DNA of 17,281 bases from Gyrodactylus bullatarudis (GCA_012064415.1 SSNU01000039.1:1-17281), one strand, 5' to 3'; shown: positions 1-9,279, numbered from the stretch's first letter. Program-made: numbers and translations. The notes: a model not told the origin generated them from the letters alone.

Positions 1-78
1 ATCACACTGATGAGTATGCCCGAAATAGAGATCTTTATTTGTGAAACAATCTGGCATCTTCTTACTTTGCTCAAATTT
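1..78 (+). ncRNA. Hammerhead-like self-cleaving ribozyme repeat, copy A
   Basis: This segment is identical over 78 nt to 9336-9413. It reads as a type I hammerhead. Stem I 5' strand UCACA is at 2-6, conserved CUGAUGA at 7-13, and GAAA at 22-25. A 3-bp stem III (AUA with UAU) follows, then U as the residue before the scissile bond (after 39), and stem I 3' strand UGUGA at 40-44, perfectly complementary to 2-6. The stem II position, GUAUGCCC, does not form a normal hairpin. Hammerheads are known in Penelope-like retroelements and in retrozymes; here the copy ends abruptly at 78 beside the kinase N-lobe. Activity is unproven. Confidence 0.6.
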
Positions 79-174
79 CCTATGTCATCGGTAGCTCAGC
101 TCAAAACCAATCTCGAAGAACACTTAATTCAGTCTTTTAAATATTTAAATTATAACACCATTTAGAAAGCATAC

Positions 175-799
175 TTGTTTTCTTAAGACTTCCGGGGCTG
201 CATAGACTAGAGTTCCCTTGAATGTTGTCATATTTCCATGATTGAATTCAGAATTTCCAAAATCCGCCAATTTTAAATAGCCTTTAACATCTACAAGAAT
301 ATTATCTGGTTTCAAATCGTAGTGAATCAGAAAATTTTCCCTCAGCACTTTGAGAGCCTCATATATTGAAGCTGCAATAAATCTTATGTAATGAATTCTA
401 TTTTACGAAATATTCAACAAACTCTAAGCCATCCTTTGTTAGTAGTCTGTATAACGGACCAAATCTTGAATATTCCATAATAAGATAAAAAATTCTTATC
501 CTATCATTCTTTGTCTTAAAAATCAAAATTGGAATTTACATAATCAAAAGCAGAAATTAGACGGATAAAATCACGATGTCCACTTAGGTAAAAATGTATG
601 AAAATTTCACGTGTGACCTTCAATCCCTTCAGTAAGGGAATAATCTTACTTTTTTTGCTGATGTTTTAATTTTTTTCATAGCATATTCTCGATTCTTTTT
701 CCGACTTTTAACGAGATATACTTGCCCAAATCGGCCATTATCAATTTCATCTAAAACTTCATAGCGCTTCTTCAAGTCTTTTGTGCTTTGAATCACCGT
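175..799 (-). CDS. AGC-type protein kinase, N-lobe to APE motif (four exons; gene split)
   Basis: Serine/threonine kinase half. Exons on the minus strand are 799-650, 626-540, 514-423 and 397-175, separated by introns of 23, 25 and 25 nt. Spliced, they give 184 codons with no stop: a G-loop (NGRFGQVYLV, with D where the first glycine usually sits), the ATP-binding lysine in YAMKK, an alpha-C region with E, a hinge LIMEYS, the catalytic loop HYDLKPDN (Y replaces the usual R of HRD), DFG, an AGC-like activation segment TTFKGT, and APE. The last exon ends LRKQ at donor gtatgc, phase 0. The C-lobe is not downstream on this strand. It fits the + strand exon at 10147 exactly. A possible first exon with an ATG lies just upstream, near 840-870 (weak). 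Exon 4's acceptor was chosen because it alone keeps frame with a 25-nt intron. The family call is strong; the exact subfamily is unknown. Confidence 0.85.
398..422 (-). other. 25-nt spliceosomal intron (kinase intron 3)
   Basis: Starts gtttgt and ends aatag, in phase 2. Its removal gives a continuous alpha-D to alpha-E segment (LTKDGLE joined to IHYIRFIAAS). Reading through hits a TAG stop. A later donor (gtaaaa) exists but leaves the frame broken. Confidence 0.65.
515..539 (-). other. 25-nt spliceosomal intron (kinase intron 2)
   Basis: Starts gtaaat and ends ttaag. It splits ISAFDY from TKNDRIRIFYLIMEY in phase 0. Reading through gives a stop within a few codons. Confidence 0.75.
627..649 (-). 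other. 23-nt spliceosomal intron (kinase intron 1)
   Basis: Starts gtaaga and ends gaag. Its removal joins the codons for SAKK to GLKV in frame, whereas reading through shifts the frame. It sits between the ATP-lysine strand and the alpha-C helix. Confidence 0.75.
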
Positions 800-829
800 C
801 TTAAAATAAAGAAAATTAAATTAACAACT

Positions 830-1700
830 ATGATCAAAAAATAATAAACCGAAATATAGCCGCTGTACATCACTCACAATGTTGCTGTTTTCACTATATA
901 TCTGAAATTTTTTTTCCTATAATACAATTTATACGATAATATAACAATTTAATGAAAATAATTTTAATTAATAAGTTTAAATTGAATATATTCTTAACAT
1001 GAATTCAAGAAAGCTCACATCATTTATGGCACTTAATGATATTGTTTCACTTGGTTGCTATAGTTTTAAGATAAATTCAAATTGAATGCAGCTCACTCTT
1101 TGGTCTTTAAAAACCTAGTTTTGAATCAGGTTAATTTAATATTATTAATGTATCTCAGACTGACATAGTTCAAAGTTGGCTGTTGGACTCATTTAACTCT
1201 GTGAAGATATGAACCTACAAATATAGATTTGGCATAATCCTTCATTGTTTTACATTATAAATTTCCTATTTCTATTAAAATTATCATCCTCATTGAGAAT
1301 AGAATGAAAAATTATTACTTCTTGATGTTGTCTGAAAAATTAAATACGAATTTTTTAAAGATTTCTTTTATACAACGTGTTGTACTTTCATTTAATATTA
1401 ATAAAAATATTAATATATTATTTTTGACATCTATCACTATCATATACTCATACAGTTTTTTTATTTACCTATATAGTTATACCTCTAAAACTGATTTTTT
1501 TTACAATTAGGTGTGTAATTTAGTGGGCTGAACTAGATAAACAATTGATAATTATAACTTATATTATGTATTTTGTTTGAAATATCATTCTTTTTTTTGC
1601 TTGCTTTTTTTAACATCCTAGTAGACCCGCCCACAAATCTACATTGTAGAATTTTCAAGAAGTTACCCCAACCTCAATATTTGATTGAAATATCTGTGAT
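830..1700. other. AT-rich stretch without recognisable genes
   Basis: Very AT-rich sequence with homopolymer runs. The only sizeable open frame (1304-1510, +) is low-complexity F/I/N/S-rich and resembles nothing. The kinase 5' end and promoter probably lie between 800 and 950, but no clear TATA or initiator was seen. Confidence 0.5.
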
Positions 1701-1711
1701 AGGTTCAAATT

Positions 1712-2261
1712 CGTGCGTCAATATACCTACTCTGTAACAAAGGTTTACTAAAACAGCATGGGTTTTCGAAACTCATTACTTCTACTCACAATGCCTTTCA
1801 CTAACGACCAAAAACTACAAGTCATTCATGAGATGGAAAGTGGCGACCTCTTTCTTAGTGAAATTGCTAAAAAGCATCATGTTCCATTGACTACAATAAA
1901 CAATTAAAAAATTAAATACTCAAACAACAAGTCCTCTTAGATGACAAAAGAAGACTTCAAAAAGTATCTAATGGCGTGGGATCGTTGTCTTGGTAGAAAA
2001 ATAAGATTAGTAGACAGAAAAATCCTTCTTTTTGTTGCATTGCAAAGAAGAACTACATAGGTCTCTCAGAAACATCAAGGTAAAATTCTCAAAATGCTTC
2101 TCAGTGCAAATCCTATTCTCAATTCTTCGGTGTATGACTTTACAATATAAAAATTTATTTTCTACTTATTATTTTTTTTAAATCTACACTTAGAACAATA
2201 GATAAAGAAGCATGAGTATTGAAAACCCATGGTGTTTCGTTAAAGAGTATATTGACGCACG
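1712..2261 (+). mobile_element. Non-autonomous pogo/Tigger-like DNA transposon remnant
   Basis: The ends are imperfect inverted repeats. The left end begins CGTGCGTCAATATAC (from 1712) and includes CATGGGTTTTC. The right end (about 2201-2261), reverse-complemented, gives the same CGTGCGTCAATATAC followed by CATGGGTTTTC and ACTCAT. Between them lies a short frame resembling the DNA-binding domain of pogo/Tigger transposases. There is no room for a DDE domain in the roughly 550 bp, so it is a deletion derivative. A flanking TA duplication could not be placed with certainty. Confidence 0.6.
1791..1907 (+). pseudogene. Fragment of CENP-B/pogo-type helix-turn-helix
   Basis: Thirty-eight codons from ATG to an early stop. 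The pattern is FTNDQKLQVIHEMESG then SEIAKKHHVPLTTINN, which matches the N-terminal psq/CENPB-N helix-turn-helix of pogo-class transposases (a k-LQVI-E-sG-eIAKkh-vp-TI pattern). The frame closes where the recognition helix should continue. The next frame (1941-2060) is short and not clearly homologous. It lies inside the inverted-repeat element, so it is read as leftover transposase rather than a host gene. Confidence 0.55.
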
Positions 2262-2780
2262 ATTAGTTCGTAAGATGTTAAAAAAAGCAAAGGGGATCTG
2301 AACTAGAGTACCATGATGAGAGTGAAATGATTGTCTGTATGTGAATGCTAAATTTTCCCTTTCTACACATATTACTTATTACATCACTGTGTGGATACGG
2401 AGGAAGGAGGGGCATCAATGCCCATGTTAAAGTCTACACTATACATATTGTGAATGAATAAATCATCATGACTTTTTGTCAGATTGAGGTTTAAAGATTG
2501 AATTTTAATTTTGAAATCGAAAATGAGCATGACAGATCTTTGAACACCTATGAATTACTTTTAATGATCCACTGAGCATAGTAAATTTACAGGATGAATC
2601 AGTTTTTCATCAGTTTTCTAATGATATGAGTTTTACTCTAATATTTTATCAAAATTTTAAATTTATTATTTCAAGTTATTTCCCGAAAAGAATTATATTA
2701 TATGATAGAGAAAAAGGATATCTTCATATCTATTGAAATAGAATATAAAAAAACTCATTTCTTGAGCGTTCTTAGGCATT
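2262..2780. other. Intergenic, no feature seen
   Basis: AT-rich sequence with no open frame of note. A short GGA-rich patch near 2398-2414 is the only compositional break. Confidence 0.45.
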
Positions 2781-2837
2781 ATTGTAGAGAAGGGAGAAAA
2801 TAACACCTAAGTTTCCCCATGAGCAATCCTCGATTCT

Positions 2838-2895
2838 GATTGGTCCTTACAGGGAGCCAATACTATTCGAGTGAATTTTGCCCTGTATAAACGGG
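2838..2895 (+). promoter_or_regulatory. Putative Pol II promoter: two CCAAT boxes and a TATA box
   Basis: An inverted CCAAT box (gattggtcc) near 2838-2846 and a direct one (gagccaata) near 2855-2863 precede tgtataaacgggg (TATAAA near 2884-2889). Spacing is typical of a strong animal core promoter, and the block is noticeably GC-richer than its surroundings. No convincing coding region follows within 300 bp, so it may be an orphan promoter of a transposable element or a non-coding transcript. Confidence 0.35.
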
Positions 2896-3078
2896 GAAGA
2901 GTTGGATTTTCATTTATCTCTTCTCACTTTACAGGACTTTTACCTGTATTTGATACTCATCCACCACGTGTTGTATACTCTCTATATCAGTGTCAGAAAA
3001 GAGATACTTTCAATTAAAATTAGCAATTTTTCGTATATCACGTAAATTTAATGAAAAGATAATTATTTAAATTCATTT

Positions 3079-3140
3079 TGAACTCATAAGGAAGTTGAGA
3101 CAAAAAAAGTGAAAATTATAGTATTGAACGTTATATTTCG
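3079..3140 (-). repeat. Truncated Merlin 5' end with partial hammerhead motif, copy G
   Basis: On the minus strand it shares cgaaatataacgtt, then actataat, a T/C-rich tract, cttcct and atgagtt with the Merlin ends at 17187-17276 and 11046-11132. The GAAAUAUAACGUU half of the hammerhead and the start-codon context survive. The CUGAAGA half is lost and the sequence diverges beyond 3140. Confidence 0.55.
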
Positions 3141-4590
3141 TTGACCAGGACATTTTGCTTTTTATGACATTTAAGACCAAGCTTTGGTGCTAAAATAATC
3201 TGCGAAAAAAGATCTGGCTTTAATAAAAGTATGGAATGGAGCGTTTGCCTCTCTGTAAAAATACAGGTGTGAACCGATTTTCTGGAGTGCAAAACTACAC
3301 CTCCATTCACTTGTGTATTTTCCCAATTTTTCAATAAATGAATAACTTGTCATTGTATTCTGAAGTAGGTCTTTTAGGGTCCTTGTATAAATTTTTTGTC
3401 TGAAAAGTTTAAAGAAATTGAGATTTTCAGATCAATCGATAGAGAATTAAATTCTGATCAGAATAGTATAGTATGTTAGGGAGGAGGTTGTTTTTTATAA
3501 GCGTCAAATTTAGATTAAATAATTTTTCTACATTTTTCAATTATAGTCTCAAATGAAAGAGGATAATTATAGGTGAATAATCCATTCATTAATGTAATTA
3601 CATCTTTTCTTAACAAAGAAAATCGATGTGGATTTTTCTCGATTTATTTTCACCCCCAAAAGAATAAAAATAAACCTTGAAATGCAAAGACTAATTTGTC
3701 CCCTTCACCATGTTAAAGAGTGAGAAATATTAATTTATTCTATAATTATATGGGTCGCATTCAGTCACACGTTTTCTATTTATGTATGGACACTTGGTTC
3801 CTAATTACACCTGCATTCACTTTGGAATAATTTGTTACAAATATTTAAATATTAAAAGTTGAAATTCTCAGAATTCGATGAACTGAATTACTATGGGGTT
3901 AATTTTGGAGAATATTGGGGCTAGTTTTAGGATTATTCCCACTTTGGGCTACTTATGGAATTTATGAAAATTTTAAGGTTACTTTTGAGATTAACCCTAA
4001 AAATTATGAACTACTATGATGATTTATGAATAAAAATATATTTTTGAAAATATGATTATAAATTTACCAGTAAGTTGCTATACGAATATAAAACATTGCA
4101 TCTAGTTACACTTCCTAAAAAAGTCACGCTGAGACATAATTCTAATCAATTTCAGTTTAATTAACTGAATGAGGTTTCTTTATTCATAGTATGCATCGCA
4201 TAGCTAATTTTAATGAGAGAATCAAGAATTAAACTAATGAGAGTAGTAGGTACAAATTTTATCTGATTGTTGAACAAGGAAGAAAATTAAACCAAAAATT
4301 GAAAGAATATTCGGCTACATTTAAAAGATTCATACGCCAACTTTCAATCACATTCCAGACTGACTTAAAATTATCTAAAAACTGTGTAAGTGATGAGAAT
4401 TAAGAACAATCACTCTTATTAAATCTTCAATACTAGTCTCTATAATTGACAAGGATTGTGCAACCCCAGAATTCGGTCGAACAAGAACTAAAAAACGCTT
4501 TAATAATCTCTAGCCTGAAGAAATATTTAACGCTTATAAAGATGAATTGTTTAATAAATAATAATTATAATTATTATCATTATTATATAC
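3141..4590. other. Long AT-rich stretch, no supported gene
   Basis: Two overlapping minus-strand frames (3131-3353) have no family features and lie beside the Merlin fragment, so I do not call them. The rest, through 4590, has no coding signal, RNA gene or clear repeat that I can see. Confidence 0.4.
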
Positions 4591-4592
4591 GT

Positions 4593-4952
4593 CTAAAAAA
4601 TGTTGTAAAAATTCAAAAATCTTAGTTTTGTCCTTTCTCGTAGTAAAACATGCTTCTTCTCACTATCGTTATTTAAAAACGCATCAGCCCATTCAAACTT
4701 CGCCTGACACCTTATTCGTTCCTTTTCGAACTTTTCTGGATGGTCAGAAGTCAAGAAAAAGATTTCCGAAGTGAAGCCAGAGATGCTCCAATTAAACAAA
4801 AACCTTTAACTTTTCAAGAACATCGATTGAGGCATATTGAGGCCATTGCAATTTTTTCCATTAGTATTTGTACAGAAGAAAAAGTTAGAATTGCATGTTT
4901 TAATGTGGAGAAATATTGTCCGGCATTACTCCAGATGGAGGATTTTGAATAA
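4593..4952. other. Unrecognised possible coding segment (both strands open)
   Basis: On the minus strand, 4593-4799 encodes a charged helical sequence (for example FEKERIRCQAKFEWADAF), with a possible acceptor ccag just before EKFEK. On the plus strand, 4740-4952 encodes a 70-residue frame with a protein-like composition containing CTEEKVRIACFNVEKYC. The region is less AT-rich than its flanks. I recognise neither, and both may be exon fragments or chance. Confidence 0.2.
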
Positions 4953-6002
4953 TTCGGATTTACTATTATTTTTTAAATACATTTTTCTATTAGCTATTTG
5001 TTAGTTTCAAGATTACATGGATTTTTCATCTCGAAATAAATACAAGCAATTAATGAGATATACAGACACGATTTGTATATGTACATAATCAGTGTATAAA
5101 CCTTGATGTATATTTTTGAATCATGATTATCAACTAATCATTATTATCTTGGGTTTAAAAATAAAATAAGATTTATAATATACAATATACATCACCAAAT
5201 AAATTCAATTGTAACTGAACATTAAAGTCGTTGTTCGAAATTAGTAGAGAGCTATACAAAAGTAATGGATAGCTATATTGAAATGAAAGAAGCATAAACG
5301 AAAAACGTATTAAATTATTCGAAATTAGAAGAATTCTTGTTCAAAATTAGTCTACACTTTTACAAAATAGAGAGAATGCTTAATTACAAGTTTTCAGCTG
5401 AATAATAGTGAATATCTTTTCGTATTGAACCATTGTTTGATGGTAATCTGTCTGACCCTATTCAATATTAGTGTTTCAGCTGATCGAATTTAGGAAAATT
5501 AAACTTTTTCAATATTTAAATCGAAATTCAATGATTAAATCCTGAAGCAGCTTTTCAATGATGAAGAAATCTATTTAGTTAGTTTTTTAAGTGAGCCTCA
5601 TTCTTATGAAAATAGTACAGTATTTCAATCAATGGATTTTATCAAGTTTTTTTGTTAAAATTATAGTTATTTTGATTTTATTATTGATTATATATCAATT
5701 CATAAGCTTAACAAATCGATTTTAAAAAGGTTTAAAAGAAGGTATAATGCCAGCACTCATTGATCGACATACTCGAGTTCAGTCGGGAGGCAATTTCAAC
5801 TGAAAGAAATTAAAAAATATTACATTATTTAATTAATAATAGAAGCATTATTAATATTTATCTTATTTCAAATACAATGAAATTTCTAATAATTGTACAT
5901 GATGTGACAATATTGGTTAATCTGCCGATTTTGCATAATGAGCAAAAATTACTGCCGATTATTCTTGACCTCTTTTCTTTAAATTCTAATTTAAATTTCA
6001 TA
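4953..6002. other. AT-rich stretch, no supported feature
   Basis: No open frame, RNA gene or repeat could be supported. Composition is close to pure A/T in places. Confidence 0.4.
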
Positions 6003-6018
6003 AAAAATATATATATTT

Positions 6019-6156
6019 CGTACATATTTTCTTGAGGAACGTAAAATAGGCAAACCTTTAGAAGGAACTACATCAAACTACAACCAAGTACTCATTAGTG
6101 AAATAAAACAATTAAAAGAAATGAATGCTCTTCTTCAAGAAAAAATCTGGATTTAA
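6019..6156 (+). pseudogene. Short coiled-coil-like coding remnant
   Basis: About 45 codons with a lysine/glutamate/leucine-rich pattern (FLEERKIGKPLEG, then SEIKQLKEMNALLQEK) ending in a stop. A one-base shift at the A run near 6139-6146 would extend it (NLDLIKELSL), which suggests a frameshifted old exon. No family is recognised and there is no clear splice context. Confidence 0.2.
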
Positions 6157-6159
6157 TTA

Positions 6160-6700
6160 AAGAGCTTTCCTTATGAGTTTAGAACCAAACGAAAATAGCT
6201 TTCTACTGATACGATAGATAGGCATATTTTTTTCTTAATAAGATTAGTTGATGAGTGAATTTTAAAGTTAAAATTACTATGAAGCTGAATGCTAGAGGAA
6301 TAAATTCTCCGTAATGAACTCGGATAAAATTTGGAATTTTTTTCGTTCTTGAGAGAACCGATTTTTTGTCAGAAAATTTTCATCAATTTTTTGAAAAATT
6401 TTTAAATTTTTTAAAAAGTTTTAACAGTCTAAAAACCTTTTGGGATTAATAAAAAAACCATTACGTTAAAAATGTATTCTAATTTCAGATAGTATTTTTT
6501 AGTTAATTTATTACACTAATGTTTTAAATATTTTATTAAAGAGCTATATTTTGAGAAGTATTTTTCGAAATTTTAAATATTCTGTTTTTGCCCATTGTTT
6601 CAGCTCACAGATAGACGGATTTTTAAAAACCCCAGATCAGTGATCAGCGTTAAATTTTACATGAATTAAATAATTAGAAAAATACAGCCAGACCCCACCT
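6160..6700. other. AT-rich stretch, no supported feature
   Basis: Runs of A and T with no coding signal or recognisable repeat. Confidence 0.4.
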
Positions 6701-6716
6701 CCAAGAGAAATTATAA

Positions 6717-7031
6717 GACCTTCAAGTTCCTACTGCTTTCAAGGAGATTGTTGTGATTAGGTAAGTAGAACAACACACGTTAGGTAAGTAAGTAGGTAAT
6801 TCGTATTTTTACAGCATTTTAAACAACAATCTCTATGAAGACAATGATAAGATAATATTTCTAGTGCAATGCAGTGGCCCAGTTACAATTACAGAATTGG
6901 AAAAATGTGAAACCAACGAGAAGTCAACAAACAGTGATAATCAGATTAAAAGCCAACCTGTAATTAGCGAGCTCAGAAATGGAAAGACACGCCCAACAAC
7001 GAGGAGAAAACAGCCTTACTCCACCTACTGA
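6717..7031 (+). pseudogene. ORF1-like coding remnant with a 54-nt intron
   Basis: A donor in perfect AG|GTAAGT context (after 6760) and an acceptor tttttacag (ending 6814) define a 54-nt intron. Joining the exons gives a continuous frame (FKEIVVIS-ILNNNLYEDNDK...) that ends in a basic tail (KTRPTTRRKQ) and TGA at 7029-7031. The segment from ITEL onward (about 6891-7005) recurs at 11140-11289 with about half of the residues conserved, so it was a protein-coding repeat. It overlaps, in another frame, the start of the LINE endonuclease at 6979, consistent with the end of an ORF1. No known domain is recognised. Confidence 0.4.
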
Positions 7032-7449
7032 CTGTGTAAAACAGGGAGCTCTGGTTTTTTTTCTTCTCAACACTCGGTCTCTACATGCTAAGAATAATTT
7101 CTTAAATATTAAAATGATCATACAAAAATTCAGACCCTCTATCTTTTTTATTACTGAAACCTGGTTGAATTCTGATATTTCTGATTTCATGACCAATATT
7201 TCTGACTATTCTCTCCTTAGGGCTGATAGACTTGATGCTATTGGAGGTGATGTTTGTATCTATTATCATTCATCTATTAAATTAATTTCAAATATCTCTA
7301 TATCCAAGCCATTTCAATACATTTAAATTTCCCTACATTTAAATAACACACCGCATAGTTTTTTGTTGCTTTATCGGCCGCCAGTTTCTAGTAAATATTA
7401 TGTTCCAGATGACATTATTTTAACCCATGTCTACTCTCAAGTAAATACT
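6979..7449 (+). pseudogene. LINE apurinic-like endonuclease fragment (LINE copy 1)
   Basis: The frame carries LNTRSLHAK (the N-R-S-L opening motif of LINE endonucleases), then FFITETWLNSDI (T-E-T-W-L with the catalytic glutamate) and LLRADRLDAIGGDVCIYY (the R-x-D-R...GG-V-Y block). After an in-frame TAA at 7324-7326 the same frame continues into LLLYRPPVSS, another conserved endonuclease motif, and stops at the boundary of the 811-bp element. The domain would nick the target DNA for target-primed reverse transcription. The in-frame stop and missing C-terminal half make it inactive. The jockey/CR1/I-type superfamily fits; the exact clade is not resolved. Confidence 0.8.
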
Positions 7450-7455
7450 TAGTAC

Positions 7456-8266
7456 TTGTACTCGGCTGAATTTAACATATGTTGTTCAGAATTTCACGCC
7501 GATCACGATGGTGCTATTTACTTTTTCTGAAAAATGTAAATTAAGTCTCCATAGCAACTTGAAGTTTTTATCGACTTAAACTTTTCAAAAATTTACTGCT
7601 CCGTTATTTCTTCAGGTGTTAGTATCTTTTTGGTATCAAATTGAAGCTAAAAGATTCTATTCTATTTATGCATTTTAATATATTTGAAAAAAATATATTA
7701 AGCTGCCCAAATTTGGATAAAACGTGTGAAATTTCTAAAATACCAAATTTCTCCTAGAGTTTAAATTAATTATAAAGATATTTTTATACTGTTGTGCTCA
7801 GATCAATTTGAGGAAATATGCTTTTATATTTCTCATACTAGCTTTTATTCAAATGTTATTAAGGTTTAAAGATATCTTTTAAACTCTGCACACACCAATG
7901 GAGTGGGTTGGGGAGGGGGTACATGTAATGTATAGCAAAATTTGACCATGTCTTGTATTCCTATCTTATTCTGCATTTATGCGCTAATACCGCGACCCCC
8001 CCCCCTCATTAATTTCACTAAAGATTTCACTTTTTATGTTTTGCGCATTCAGTATTTTTTGATTGACATGATTTGCATCAATGATAAGAATCGCTTTTGT
8101 TTTATTTGTGGACTTTATTTCCGCAAGGGTCTTTTATCCCCTTACGATGCTTCATTTCTTCAAGTGTATCGAGAACGTAATAACGCAGAATATCCTGACA
8201 ACGGATAGCACCATCGTGATCGTCGTGAAATTCTGAACAACATATGTTAAATTCAGCCGAGTACAA
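7456..8266. mobile_element. 811-bp DNA transposon with 62-bp terminal inverted repeats
   Basis: The ends 7456-7517 and 8205-8266 are inverted copies differing at a single position, beginning TTGTACTCGGCTGAAT. It sits between the endonuclease and reverse-transcriptase parts of LINE copy 1, so it inserted later. I could not settle a target duplication: the flanks read aaatacttagtac and aaaacttttt. The near-identical ends imply recent activity relative to the decayed host LINE. The superfamily is unassigned. Confidence 0.85.
7942..8208 (+). CDS. Small frame inside the 811-bp element, with a CxxC motif
   Basis: Eighty-eight codons reaching into the right inverted repeat. The second half, RFCFICGLYFRKGLLSP, has a CxxC pair in a context (F-C-x-x-C-G-x-x-x-x-K) that resembles the start of zinc-binding domains in some transposon-encoded proteins. 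No histidines or second CxxC follow. The first half is hydrophobic and includes a P-rich run from a poly-C tract. The element is too short to encode a whole transposase, so this is probably a relic. Function unknown. Confidence 0.3.
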   Translation: MTMSCIPILFCIYALIPRPPPLINFTKDFTFYVLRIQYFLIDMICINDKNRFCFICGLYFRKGLLSPYDASFLQVYRERNNAEYPDNG

Positions 8267-9028
8267 AAACTTTTTTCGATTTTTGTTCTCAACCGTTGTA
8301 TCCTGGACTGTTATCTACCTCAGGATTGGCTATTTGTTAAGATTACGCCCATCCCTCAACATGGTTTTCTTCCTCACAAAAACACATCGAGTAATTTACT
8401 CACTTGTCTTGACTTTTCCTTCCCAGTATTAAAAACTAAAACCTTTTTGATTATTCATTATCTTGATATCTCCAAGGCATTTGACAAATTGAAATTTTCT
8501 TTTATCAAAAAAAACTTTTTGAATTCAATATCAATCCTTTCATTATAAATTCAACAATGTATTTTCTGTCAAATAGATCTCAATATGTTTCATTCAACTC
8601 CTCCACTAGTAATCGAGTTGATATAAATTCTGGGGTCCCCCAAGGATCTACTGTCGGATTTTTTTTTATCTACTCTTATTTTTAATCTTTGTTTCGCTGA
8701 CATTCAGCTCCCAAAGGATATTGAGTGTGTCCTTGTAAAATATGCTGATGATTTTAAATTCATCTTTGAAGTTAAAAATGCACTAGACATTATTAAAATA
8801 AATCACAACTTCTCCCTTTTTAAAGATTCCCTTGAGACGATGGGGCTCTATATCAATAGAGATAAATGCAAAATTATGCTCCCATCCGGTCTCCCTACAA
8901 CCCTCATGGAATCACTTCTACTTCCTGGAGAAATTGTCTCCTTTACTTCAGACCTCGGTTTCAGTATTAACTCTAAATTGATCCACTCTCTAGTCTGCCA
9001 AGGATTAAGTCCCAAATTTTCACAATAA
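8267..9028 (+). pseudogene. LINE reverse transcriptase fragment (LINE copy 1)
   Basis: Immediately after the 811-bp element the frame gives LPQDWLFVKITPIP (a conserved pre-RT segment) fused directly to QHGFLPHKNTSSN, then HYLDISKAFDK (motif A with its aspartate). After a frameshift come INSGVPQGSTVG (motif B region) and, after another, LVKYADDFKF (catalytic YADD), then the thumb region ending at 9028. About 70 residues normally lying between ITPIP and QHGF are missing. Several frameshifts near 8540, 8690 and 8735 make it inactive. The product would have copied LINE RNA at a nicked target. Confidence 0.85.
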
Positions 9029-9279
9029 AAAAATTCTCCCTCCAATGAAAAGAAGACGGGAAGAGACAGAAACGAACCAACAAATTACCAAGCTCTTCGT
9101 AGCAACACAATGATCAAACCCTAATTATCCTGATTCGCTAACAGAACTAAATTTTCTTTCCACTAAACGCTGACTACAATAATAATTATCACTTTCATTG
9201 TACAAATTTTGAATAATTATAATTCAGATCTCTTACATTAATTTCTCTGACCTGGTAACAGGAGCCAACTATTAAAATT
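9029..9279. other. LINE 3' boundary region, no further gene seen
   Basis: Contains the probable 3' end of LINE copy 1 and an AT-rich spacer. An antisense frame (9195-9449) runs through the ribozyme repeat and is treated as chance. Confidence 0.35.

Noticed and set aside
1304..1510. 68-residue frame on the plus strand
   Set aside because: Low-complexity F/I/N/S/Y composition expected from AT-rich DNA, with no motif and no splice context.
2606..2640. CTGATGA on the minus strand (possible further hammerhead)
   Set aside because: No GAAA at the right spacing and no complementary stem I.
3131..3353. Two overlapping minus-strand frames
   Set aside because: No family resemblance. Adjacent to a Merlin end fragment, but without the transposase zinc-binding or DDE motifs.
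6003..6040. cgaaatatata on the minus strand resembling the hammerhead 3' half
   Set aside because: The upstream half reads CUCAAGA rather than CUGANGA, and no stem I is present.
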